Of a DNA stretch of 64,000 nt, positions 44,385-52,722 are shown piece after piece. The notes beneath the pieces are model-generated. The model saw only the letters and a list, made by a program, of their open reading frames with translations, was not told where the DNA came from and ran no database searches. The position numbers and the translations under genes were made by a program. This stretch comes from Algoriphagus aestuariicola (GTDB lineage Bacteria > Bacteroidota > Bacteroidia > Cytophagales > Cyclobacteriaceae): NCBI RefSeq assembly GCF_017254835.1, contig NZ_JAFKCW010000002.1, positions 914,592 to 978,591 on the forward strand, in the 5' to 3' direction. Position 1 is the first letter of the stretch. Each line of letters opens with the position of its first letter.

Positions 44385-44417
44385 AAAAAAAAACCAACCA
44401 AGATCTCTCTTGGCTGG
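44385..44417 (-). terminator. Intrinsic terminator after the anti-sigma/barrel gene
   Basis: On the minus strand, CCAGCCAAGA pairs with TCTTGGTTGG (one mismatch) around GAGA and is followed by about nine T. It ends the lipoprotein-sigma-anti-sigma transcript. Confidence 0.8.
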
Positions 44418-44442
44418 CTACATGTTGGTTTAGGATTTCAGT

Positions 44443-45807
44443 TTATTTCTTTTGGATCACCCCAAAGTTCACTTTGAATGATGCTCCGAACATGCCGAGT
44501 TTTTCCCCATAGCCTGAAAACTCCTGCAAGGGATAGTTGTAAAAAGGCATTACTTCGTAGCTGGTCTTTTTGGACTCAAATAGCCGGATGTTGACTCCTA
44601 GATTGGCTGTGGCGAGGGGGTAAAACTTTTGGTTTGGAACCGAAAGGTCCTGTGACTGGCTGACAGCCTCTGACCTGAGCGTGAAGGAATTGGCACTATT
44701 GACGTCCAAGACAGCTACCTGTCGAGTGTAAGAGGATTCTTGCACTGCCGCTTGGTTAAAGGTAATGAGATTGGAAAATCCCGCCTGAAGCGAAATTGCC
44801 CGATTGCGGGTGATCGGATACTTAACGTAGAGCGGAATGTCCACCTGCACCTGGGTGATTTCATTGGTTTCGGTCACAGCAGAAGCCGCGTTGAACGCTC
44901 CCGCCTGACTGTTATAGCTTTGGCTTTCGCTACTCTGATTTAGGTAATTGACCGCAAGGCCCGAACCCATTACAAGTTTGCTCGTGACTTCCATATCGAC
45001 CATCACGCCTAGTCCGAGACTGGTTCCTACGGTTGCCTGATCAGAACCCTGAGAAGCGCCAAAACCTGGAGAAAGTCCCATGGCCACTTTCGCAAACGAC
45101 TTTCTCTCCAGAATTTCCTTGATCTCTTCCTCACTTAGCTCGGGATCTTTCGGCAGCGTCGCCAGAGCTTGCGTCTCCCCATTCTTCTCAGCTGGGGTGA
45201 TGGTATTACCTTCAGCCTTTTCATCCGTCGCAATCATCATTTCCAGCCCAGAGGATTGGATCAGCTCTTCCCCGATCTTGGAATTTTCAACTGTTGCCAA
45301 GGCCTCGGTTCTTTTGGGCTCGGCGAGCGCTATGCCAGGCTCTACTACGGGCTGCTCGTCTACCCTCGCATCAGCTTGGGCCCTTCGATTGGAGATCGAT
45401 TGCCGGTTTGATTGGGGAGTCAAATTTGACTCACGATCTGGCGCGATTTCTTGGACTGGGGCAGACGCTGGCGATTCGCTTGCAACGGCCGTTTCTGGCT
45501 CCTGTTTGCTCGGCTCGGCATCCGAGGAAATGCTTTCCGAATGACTATCCTGCAAGGTGATTTGATCGGAAAGCTGGGGGAGTCCTGAATCGTTTGTCTC
45601 CTGGGCCAGCCATAATCCTCCGGCGACCAAGAGTACGGTCACGGCAGCCGCTATTCCCGACATCCAGTAGGTTCTCTTTTTTCTGGCGATTGCGTCACGC
45701 TTCGCCGTAAATGACTCCCAAGCGCCGAGTTCGTAAGGAAGAGGGTTTTCTTCCTGCTGCTTTCGCAGCTCGGCAGCCAACCATTTTGATATTTTATCTT
45801 CCTGCAT
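44443..45807 (-). CDS. Dual-membrane anti-sigma factor: cytosolic domain, TM helix and outer-membrane barrel
   Basis: The 454-residue protein starts with a short cytosolic helical region (WLAAELRKQQEENPLPYELG, about residues 9-28). One membrane helix follows (about 48-68, WMSGIAAAVTVLLVAGGLWL). A long acidic, Ser/Glu/Pro-rich disordered stretch (about 70-230) could cross the periplasm. The C-terminus (from about 240, VAMGLSPGFGASQG) is rich in beta strands like an outer-membrane barrel and ends VNFGVIQKK. Its start overlaps the ECF sigma gene by 14 bases, so it is probably the anti-sigma factor. Similar dual-membrane anti-sigma (Dma) proteins are reported from Bacteroides. Confidence 0.82.
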   Translation of the reverse strand: MQEDKISKWLAAELRKQQEENPLPYELGAWESFTAKRDAIARKKRTYWMSGIAAAVTVLLVAGGLWLAQETNDSGLPQLSDQITLQDSHSESISSDAEPSKQEPETAVASESPASAPVQEIAPDRESNLTPQSNRQSISNRRAQADARVDEQPVVEPGIALAEPKRTEALATVENSKIGEELIQSSGLEMMIATDEKAEGNTITPAEKNGETQALATLPKDPELSEEEIKEILERKSFAKVAMGLSPGFGASQGSDQATVGTSLGLGVMVDMEVTSKLVMGSGLAVNYLNQSSESQSYNSQAGAFNAASAVTETNEITQVQVDIPLYVKYPITRNRAISLQAGFSNLITFNQAAVQESSYTRQVAVLDVNSANSFTLRSEAVSQSQDLSVPNQKFYPLATANLGVNIRLFESKKTSYEVMPFYNYPLQEFSGYGEKLGMFGASFKVNFGVIQKK

Positions 45808-46342
45808 ATTCTTTCATGTGTTGTTGAATCAACTGACGGAGCTTGGTTTTTGCGCGCGTCAGATAAACCCGGGAGGAGCTTTCGGTGATTTCGAGCCGTT
45901 CGGCGACCTCCCTATGACTATATCCTTCGACCTCGTAGAGGTTGAATACCAGTTGTTGGTCCTCGGGCAGCTGCTTGAGCAGTCGGATGATGTCCTCAAA
46001 TGCCAACTGGTCCGGGGCGTACACTTCATCAAATACCGGAGTCTCTCCATCCGCTTCCAGATGGTTTTGAAAGCGTTTGTCCTTCCGGTAGTAATCTATT
46101 GCGGTGTTGACTGTGATCCGTCTCAGCCAGGGTTTGAGGGCGGGAGCTTCATTCATCTTTTTCAGAGAATCAAAGCATTTCATAAAGGCATCATTGGTGA
46201 TCTCCAATGCCAAATCCCTGCTTTTGGAATAGGACAGACTGATCCCCATGACATAGCCATAGTACTTTTTGAAAAAAAATTCCTCGTGTTTCCTCGACCG
46301 ACGTTTGCAACCGTCGATCAATTCTTGGTCAGACCAGTTCAA
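45794..46342 (-). CDS. ECF-type RNA polymerase sigma factor
   Basis: This 182-residue sigma-70-family factor has region 2 (QELIDGCKRRSRKHEEFFFKKYYG, split by LALEITNDAFMKCFDSLKKM) and region 4 (LKQLPEDQQLVFNLYEVEGY, then SHREVAERLEITESSSRVYL). It directs RNA polymerase to its target promoters when its anti-sigma partner lets it go. The partner gene overlaps it by 14 bases. A lipoprotein gene ends 27 bases upstream on the same strand and may be part of the unit. Confidence 0.95.
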   Translation of the reverse strand: MNWSDQELIDGCKRRSRKHEEFFFKKYYGYVMGISLSYSKSRDLALEITNDAFMKCFDSLKKMNEAPALKPWLRRITVNTAIDYYRKDKRFQNHLEADGETPVFDEVYAPDQLAFEDIIRLLKQLPEDQQLVFNLYEVEGYSHREVAERLEITESSSRVYLTRAKTKLRQLIQQHMKEYAGR

Positions 46343-46369
46343 ATCAACTTTACGCTATATGCTGTATTT

Positions 46370-46873
46370 TCAAATTTTCAGTTCACAGTTTCCCACACAA
46401 TTGAAATCGCGAAAACTGCAATGCTCTCTGAGGTATATGGTAAACAGCTCATTGGACTTGCCCAAAAGCGCCTTTTCCAAGTCCACCTTGATCACGTCCA
46501 CTTCTGTCTCAGAGCCCCCTCCACAAGTAGCAAACAGCCCGGTGAGATAGAGCTGCATCCTGCGTGGGGAAGATTCCTGCCACAGTCCATCCCACACCAG
46601 CTCGTAGGTTCCGGTGCAGCCTTTAGGACGTTCAACTTCGAGAGATAGTTCATTTCCCACTCTGGCAATGCTCGTAATCTCGAAATTTACCTGACAGAGA
46701 GAGGGATCCTTGCGGTTGAAATCCAGACGCTGATACTTGCCGGCATCCACAGTAAACCGATATCCCTGGCCCATAAACTGATAAGAGTTCTCCAAACCTG
46801 GATTCACGTCGGAGTCGCCTGTCGAGCAACTGAAGAGAAACAGCAGAAGGAAAAACCTGAAAACAGAGGTCAT
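46370..46873 (-). CDS. Hypothetical Cys-rich lipoprotein upstream of the sigma gene
   Basis: This 167-residue lipoprotein has a signal peptide and lipobox (FLLLFLFSCS, lipid Cys16). Beyond that cysteine there are six more (in SLCQVNF, PKGCTGTY, LFATCGGG, REHCSFRDFNCVGNC), enough for three disulfides. I recognise no family. It ends 27 bases before the sigma factor gene, so it may signal to, or belong to, the sigma/anti-sigma unit. Confidence 0.7.
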   Translation of the reverse strand: MTSVFRFFLLLFLFSCSTGDSDVNPGLENSYQFMGQGYRFTVDAGKYQRLDFNRKDPSLCQVNFEITSIARVGNELSLEVERPKGCTGTYELVWDGLWQESSPRRMQLYLTGLFATCGGGSETEVDVIKVDLEKALLGKSNELFTIYLREHCSFRDFNCVGNCELKI

Positions 46874-46982
46874 CGCTTAATTTTCTCCCAAGACGCATAC
46901 TGTTACTGTTTACGCTACAGGTGCTCAAAAAAAACTTTGGATCGGCTGACCATGGAGATCGGCGTTCTGATTTTCCAACCAC

Positions 46983-48179
46983 TCAATACTGCTGGGGTTC
47001 GAAAAACAAACTGGCAATCAGAAAGGCCAAGACAGAGATGATAAATCCAAACATGAACACGTTGTAGCTCTTTCGCAGCATCATGTACTTCTTTCCCAAG
47101 ACCTTGCCCAAATAGTAAATGTCGCGGGTCATGGTACCATAGAGGTAGTCCGCATCGCCCAGCATCCTGTTCATCCCACTGGCGTAGTCCTGAAGTGACA
47201 TCTGATAAAAATTCCCGAAATAGAGGAGGTTTCCCTCCTTGTTCTGGATGTCTTCTTTAGTCACCACTCCTTTGGTCACCTTGGGACGGGTAGCAAGGAT
47301 TGCGAAAACCATGGCAACCAAGCAAGTGCTGATCAGCAAAATCGCAGGAATGGTATAGTTTGGAAACTCCTCGAGCTTGCGGATCAGGATCGTGACCACG
47401 ATCGAGATGATGATAGAATTGACCGAAATCATGATATTGGCCTTGGTATCTGCCATGGCCGAAAGTTCCATGTGGTTGGCTGAGGTTACCCGAAAAAGTG
47501 TTTCCACGCCACGTTCCGGTTTAGACTTGTCTTTTTTCTCCTTTTTATCCTTCTTGTTGTCTTTGCCGTGGGACTGTTCGGATTCAAGTTGCGCGATTTT
47601 CAGGTCGAGATATTTCAGGTTGACCTTCTTTGCAGGTTCGAGGTAGCGCTGGGCATAGTCGGTGTGGTAGCGATGATTTTTGGTAAATTCCCTAGACTCG
47701 ATCAGCCAGTCTTTCAGTTCGACGGGGCCCGATCCATTCTTTTCCTTCTCGCATTTCAGCAGCAATGTCTGCTCATAAAGGGAATCCGACCCCAAATGAT
47801 AAAGGTCTGCATCGCAAATAATGGATTCAAAAAGATCTGTCGGAGTCTGAGGCATCCGTGTGGCAAGGATTGCCTTTTTGATGCGATCGATACGGGGCTG
47901 AGACAGCCCAAATTCAGTAAGCGTTGCCTGAGCAATCTCTGCGCCACGGGCCTCATGTCCCGCGGCATCCCCATCCCAGTATCCCACGTCATGAAGCCAA
48001 GCTGCATAAAACAGGTCTTCCTGCTCTTCCTCATTAAATTTGTAGAACTCTCCGATTTCCCTAACTTTCTTGACCATATAGGTAGTATGGTCTAGGTTAT
48101 GATAGCACATCTCCGGCCTTTGTTTCTTCGCAAACATCTGACGAATCCAGCCCTCGAATTTTTCTGATAGGATATTCAC
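46983..48179 (-). CDS. HD-domain phosphohydrolase fused to a PycTM-like (Pycsar effector) membrane module
   Basis: The 398-residue protein has an N-terminal HD domain (about 20-190). Its metal residues are His31 in YHNLDH, His63-Asp64 in AAWLHDVGYWDG and an Asp in IICDADLYHLG. A lysine-rich linker (about 202-225) leads to a PycTM-like part beginning VTSANHMELSAMADTKANIM, with membrane segments near 248-268, 275-298 and 372-393. PycTM modules are effectors of Pycsar defence, where a cyclic pyrimidine nucleotide triggers membrane damage. The HD part could degrade a nucleotide ligand. No pyrimidine cyclase gene is adjacent. It starts divergently from the next gene. Confidence 0.88.
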   Translation of the reverse strand: MNILSEKFEGWIRQMFAKKQRPEMCYHNLDHTTYMVKKVREIGEFYKFNEEEQEDLFYAAWLHDVGYWDGDAAGHEARGAEIAQATLTEFGLSQPRIDRIKKAILATRMPQTPTDLFESIICDADLYHLGSDSLYEQTLLLKCEKEKNGSGPVELKDWLIESREFTKNHRYHTDYAQRYLEPAKKVNLKYLDLKIAQLESEQSHGKDNKKDKKEKKDKSKPERGVETLFRVTSANHMELSAMADTKANIMISVNSIIISIVVTILIRKLEEFPNYTIPAILLISTCLVAMVFAILATRPKVTKGVVTKEDIQNKEGNLLYFGNFYQMSLQDYASGMNRMLGDADYLYGTMTRDIYYLGKVLGKKYMMLRKSYNVFMFGFIISVLAFLIASLFFEPQQY

Positions 48180-48238
48180 TTCGCTTGGTTTAACTTTTAC
48201 ATGCAGCTAGGAAGATAATTAGTTCTGATTTAAAAACG

Positions 48239-49087
48239 ATGCGATATTCACTCCTCATTTTTCTGCTGGCACTTTTTGAATCCTGCGACAATAGCTCCGG
48301 GAGCACAAGACCGGAGTTTACGCTGCCAGAAGGATATTCCACCGAACGAGTGACGCGGGTACTACTGTCGGAAGATCTAGAGGAAATCTCCGGAATTGCT
48401 TGGCATGAAAATGAACTCCTGGCAATCGAAGACGAATCCTCAATCATCTACAGGACAGATCCTGAGACAGGTAAGATTCTTAAGAAAAAGAAGTTTGAAA
48501 AAAATCGGGATATAGAAGACATCCTCGTCAGAAACGACACAGCCTGGGTATTGAGAAGCAACGGCAATCTTTACCGAGTTGTCGATTTTAGGGAAAAAGA
48601 TAGTCATACCGTGATTTTTGACTTTCCAATCGCGGAAAGCCGCGATTTGGAGGCGATAGTCGCGGATATTGACGAACCATTTATTTGGGTTTTTTGTAAA
48701 GTCTGTGAATGGGACGAGGATCCAAGCAGATCCTCATTTTTCAAGTTTGACCTGGGAACGATGAAATTTGATTCACTGCCTGCCGGTAAAATAGAAAAGA
48801 GCCAGCTCAAAGGCTTGCTAGCTAATAGTGCACTGGATAAACTGAAAATTCAACCCTCTGCAGCGGCAGTGCATCCCCTAACCCAAGAGTACTATTTGAT
48901 TTCTTCAACCGGAAAGTGGCTCATGACCTTGGACAAAGCACTGAAACCAAAAACAATCCATCTGCTCCACCCTTCGCTCTTCAAGCAGCCGGAGGGGATC
49001 ACCTTCTCGCCTGACGGGACGCTTTACATCTCCAATGAGGCTAGGGACGGCCGAGCAAATCTTCTCATATTCAACTACCAGCCATGA
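48239..49087 (+). CDS. SdiA-regulated-domain lipoprotein
   Basis: This 282-residue lipoprotein (signal ending FESC) has a six- or seven-bladed propeller-like SdiA-regulated domain, with EISGIAWHENELLAIEDESS, ILVRNDTAWVLRSNGNL and QPEGITFSPDGTLYISNEAR. It probably sits in the periplasm or outer membrane; the ligand is unknown. Its stop overlaps the start of the giant phosphoesterase gene by four bases (ATGA), so the two products are translationally coupled and likely work together. Confidence 0.88.
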   Translation: MRYSLLIFLLALFESCDNSSGSTRPEFTLPEGYSTERVTRVLLSEDLEEISGIAWHENELLAIEDESSIIYRTDPETGKILKKKKFEKNRDIEDILVRNDTAWVLRSNGNLYRVVDFREKDSHTVIFDFPIAESRDLEAIVADIDEPFIWVFCKVCEWDEDPSRSSFFKFDLGTMKFDSLPAGKIEKSQLKGLLANSALDKLKIQPSAAAVHPLTQEYYLISSTGKWLMTLDKALKPKTIHLLHPSLFKQPEGITFSPDGTLYISNEARDGRANLLIFNYQP

Positions 49088-52000
49088 GGCCCATTCTTTT
49101 ACTGGCCATCTTTTTGCTCACCTATTTTTCGGCGCATGCCCAGGACTCCCTGCTGAAGATGCGAATCTATCTCATCGGTGACGCCGGAGAGATGGAAAAC
49201 GGACATCACCCGGTCGTGGAAGACCTTAGATCCAGGCTTGGCCAAGCGCCCAAGGTCAAAACTCACCTGATCTACCTCGGCGATAACGTCTACCCGCTGG
49301 GACTGCCTCCCAAAGATGCTTCCAACAGGGTCGAAGCCGAAAAAATCCTTCAGGCCCAGCTAGGCCTTTGGGAGAAACTTCCAGGCGAAATCTGGATGGT
49401 ACCCGGCAATCATGACTGGGAAAAGGGGAAATCCGATGGATGGAACGCTATTCTCAGAGCAGAGGAATTTGTGTCGGAAAACTTCCCCAAAGACAAAGTC
49501 CACTGGGTGCCAGAAAGCGCCTGCCCCGGCCCCCAGGCAATTGAGCTGGATGACCATATGCTTTTGATTACCCTGGACAGTCAATGGTGGTTTCACTCCA
49601 ACGACAAGCCGGGAACGGACTCTGACTGTGAGTACAAAACCGAGGAAGAAATAGTCGCGGCGATCTCTTACTTGCTGGAAGAAAACCAAGACAAAATTGT
49701 TCTTTTTGCGATGCACCACCCGATGCGGACCTATGGCCCCCACAATGGTGCCTATAGCTGGAAAGACCACCTATTTCCGCTTACCGCAGCGAAAAAAAAC
49801 CTCTATCTCCCCCTTCCTATTCTCGGTTCGATCTACCCCTTGTACAGAACCCTCTTCGGCGATATACAAGATGTCCCTCATCCCAAATACCAAGCATTCA
49901 TTGGCGCCTTGGAGCGGATCTTTGCCATCCATCCACACGTGATCCAAGTGGCTGGACATGAGCATGGACTTTTCTACACCCAAGAAGGGAGCAAGCACTA
50001 CATCGTATCGGGCTCCGGAGCAAAAGACACCTTCATCAAAAAGAATAACCCAGCCGAGTTCACCTACAATAATCCAGGCTACGCTTACTTGGATTTCTAC
50101 GAAAACCACCGGGTTGAACTGGGCTTCCTTGCCCCCAACAAAGATAAACCGCTCTTTCAATCGGAGCTCATCAGACCTTTTGCTCTCGCGAAGGAAGAAC
50201 TGCGGCTATTTGAGAGAAACATACCAGCTAGCGTCACCGAGCCGATTTCTCTCCAATACCAAAAAGGGAAACTCCACCGGGCATTCTTCGGCACTAATTA
50301 CCGCGACACCTGGGCTATTCCGGCTACTTTTCCCACACTTGACCTCACCAAGGAAAAAGGCGGACTAAACATCACCCAGCGAGGTGGTGGGATGCAGACC
50401 AAATCTCTCCGGACGGAGAATCCTAACGAAAATGAATTTGTACTCAGGTCCATCAACAAATACCCGGAAAATGCAATTCCTGCACCTATCCGGCAGACGA
50501 TCGCCAAAGATATAGTCCAAGACCAGATCTCCGCCTCCCACCCTTATTCGGCGCTGGCCGTGGCACGATTGGCAGAAGACGCGGGAATTCCACATACCAA
50601 TCCACGTATAGTCCATCTACCCGACGACCCGCTTTTGGGAGTTTTCAGAGAGGATTTTGGGAATGCACTCTATCTTTTTGAAGAAAGAGAGGTCGCCCCC
50701 CCAGACATCTCCGAAAAGGTGGAGTTCTATAGTACCGACAAGATGCTGAAAGAGCTCCAGAAGGACAACGATCATGAAGTCAAGCAAAAGGATGTCTTGA
50801 GGGCGAGGCTTTTTGACCTGTGGATTGCAGACTGGGACAGGCACGACGACCAATGGAGATGGGTGGGAGTCAAGGGAAAAAACGGCCTTGAATTCAGTCC
50901 AATGCCGAGAGATCGGGATCAGGCATTCTTTGTAAACGAAGGCTTTTTCCCAAAAATAGCAAGCCGCAAGTGGGCCAACCCAAAATTCCAGGGATTCGGA
51001 TACGAGCTGAAAAACGTCAACGGCTTTATGTTCAACGGGCGGTATTTTGACCGTAGCTTCATGACTGACTTGGACCGGGAGGACTGGGAGCAAGAGATTG
51101 ACGAGTTGCTTCCCCTACTGAACGAGGAAACCATCAGAGGAGCTTTTGAAGACTGGCCGCAGGCAATTGCGGAAAAAGATGGCCCGGTGATCGAGGCGAA
51201 GCTTTTGGCCAGAAAAAACTGGTTGAGGGATAAAGCCCTTGAATATTATGATTTCTTGGCAGAGGGGGTGGATGTGGTCGGCTCCAACAAGAATGAGGAG
51301 TTTCAAATCCGGCATCTGCCTGACGGAAAAATAGACGTGGAAGTCCGCAAGATCAACAAAGACGGAAAGCTCGAACAAAGGATCTACAATCGGACTTTCA
51401 ACCCAAGTGAAACAGACGAAATCCGGCTTTATGGCCTAAAGGGCGACGACCGGTTTATCTGGGAAGGCGAGGGCAAAAACGAAATTCTAATCCGGGTGAT
51501 TCCTGGGGAAGGCAAAAAAGAACTCGTAGACTCCGCCAACCTCAGCGGAAAAAAACACCGGGTGTACGTGTCCAAAAAGAAGTCCGCTCCCTACTCCGGG
51601 GAAAACCTGCGGGTCATACAAGCTCCCAGCCCGGACTACCTCAGCTATGACCGTATGGCGTTCAAGTACGACAAAGTCATGCCTCTGGCTTCCGTGGAAT
51701 ACAACAAGGACGACGGGATATTTCTCGGGGCTGGAGTTCTTTGGGAAAATCATGGATTCAAAAAGAAACCGTATGCTTCCATGCATACATTGACTGGAAA
51801 CTATGCAGTAAGAACAGGAGCCTTCAATCTGGAATACAAAGGCAGGGCGGTAGATGTCGTAGGAAATTGGGATCTCGTATGGCTGGCAGATGTCAAAGCA
51901 CCTGACTACGTCTTCAACTATTTTGGGGCTGGAAACGAAAGCGTCTTTGACCGGGAAGAGCACAGCATCAACTACTATCGCTCACGGTTCAGCTGGTATG

Positions 52001-52722
52001 AGCTGAGCACCGGCCTGCAAAAACAGCTGGGTGACGTGGGCCGCTTCGCCATCGGCCCTAGCTACCAGGTCTACAGATTTGATGCAGACGACAATCAAGA
52101 CAACTTCATCACCTCTCCGGACAGCGACGTAAACCAAGAGCAGCTCGACCAAGCCAAGTTTTATGCTGGCGCCACCGCCATTTTGGAGTTTGACAAGCGA
52201 GACAACCTGAAAATGCCGACTCGGGGCTTTTATTTCCGACAGCAAATCCAGCACTTCGAGGGCGTGAATAAATATGCACAAGTCTATACCTCAGCCGAAG
52301 CCGAACTGAGACTTTACTGGGCTTTCAAGTACCCTTCGAAAATGGTCTGGGCATTTAGAACTGGTGCTGGCAAGAATTTTGGGAGCTATGAATATTTCCA
52401 AGGCCAGATCTTGGGCGGGATGGAAAATCTCAGGGGATTTCGCAGATATCGATACAACGGAGACGCGGTCTTTTACAACAATCTCGAATTCCGTCTCCAA
52501 CTCTTCAACCTACAAAATCCCGTAATCCCCGCTACGGTGGGAGTTATTGGATTTTATGACATGGGACGGGTATGGCTGAAAGGGGAAGACTCCAACACCT
52601 GGCATAATTCACTCGGCGGAGGGGTTTGGCTCGCGCCAATCAGACAAATTGTAGCGACTCTTTCCGTTGGATTTACCAAAGAGGAAATCTTACCTTTCTT
52701 CACTTTCGGATACCAGTTCTGA
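49084..52722 (+). CDS. Metallophosphoesterase - kinase-like - Omp85 barrel fusion
   Basis: This 1212-residue protein has a signal peptide (1-19). A calcineurin-like phosphoesterase (about 25-350) shows GDAGEM, LGDNVYPLG near 66, GNHDW near 108 and GHEHG near 290. The middle (about 430-720) resembles protein-kinase-like FAM20/HipA/CotH folds: FVLRSINK near 450, DWDRHDDQW near 583 and MPRDRDQAF near 607 match the positions of a catalytic DRH and metal-binding D motif. This reading is inference. The C-terminal 350 residues form an Omp85-type (BamA/TamA-like) barrel with the LRGFRRYRYNGDAVFYNN signature near 1116 and a terminal Phe. Confidence 0.85.
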   Translation: MRPILLLAIFLLTYFSAHAQDSLLKMRIYLIGDAGEMENGHHPVVEDLRSRLGQAPKVKTHLIYLGDNVYPLGLPPKDASNRVEAEKILQAQLGLWEKLPGEIWMVPGNHDWEKGKSDGWNAILRAEEFVSENFPKDKVHWVPESACPGPQAIELDDHMLLITLDSQWWFHSNDKPGTDSDCEYKTEEEIVAAISYLLEENQDKIVLFAMHHPMRTYGPHNGAYSWKDHLFPLTAAKKNLYLPLPILGSIYPLYRTLFGDIQDVPHPKYQAFIGALERIFAIHPHVIQVAGHEHGLFYTQEGSKHYIVSGSGAKDTFIKKNNPAEFTYNNPGYAYLDFYENHRVELGFLAPNKDKPLFQSELIRPFALAKEELRLFERNIPASVTEPISLQYQKGKLHRAFFGTNYRDTWAIPATFPTLDLTKEKGGLNITQRGGGMQTKSLRTENPNENEFVLRSINKYPENAIPAPIRQTIAKDIVQDQISASHPYSALAVARLAEDAGIPHTNPRIVHLPDDPLLGVFREDFGNALYLFEEREVAPPDISEKVEFYSTDKMLKELQKDNDHEVKQKDVLRARLFDLWIADWDRHDDQWRWVGVKGKNGLEFSPMPRDRDQAFFVNEGFFPKIASRKWANPKFQGFGYELKNVNGFMFNGRYFDRSFMTDLDREDWEQEIDELLPLLNEETIRGAFEDWPQAIAEKDGPVIEAKLLARKNWLRDKALEYYDFLAEGVDVVGSNKNEEFQIRHLPDGKIDVEVRKINKDGKLEQRIYNRTFNPSETDEIRLYGLKGDDRFIWEGEGKNEILIRVIPGEGKKELVDSANLSGKKHRVYVSKKKSAPYSGENLRVIQAPSPDYLSYDRMAFKYDKVMPLASVEYNKDDGIFLGAGVLWENHGFKKKPYASMHTLTGNYAVRTGAFNLEYKGRAVDVVGNWDLVWLADVKAPDYVFNYFGAGNESVFDREEHSINYYRSRFSWYELSTGLQKQLGDVGRFAIGPSYQVYRFDADDNQDNFITSPDSDVNQEQLDQAKFYAGATAILEFDKRDNLKMPTRGFYFRQQIQHFEGVNKYAQVYTSAEAELRLYWAFKYPSKMVWAFRTGAGKNFGSYEYFQGQILGGMENLRGFRRYRYNGDAVFYNNLEFRLQLFNLQNPVIPATVGVIGFYDMGRVWLKGEDSNTWHNSLGGGVWLAPIRQIVATLSVGFTKEEILPFFTFGYQF

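Noticed and set aside
45818-46648. Long open frame on the plus strand (276 codons) over the sigma and lipoprotein genes
   Set aside because: It is antisense to two convincing genes, spans both of them and matches no family.
46983-48179. Complete Pycsar defence system
   Set aside because: Only a PycTM-like module fused to an HD domain is present; no pyrimidine cyclase gene lies on either side.
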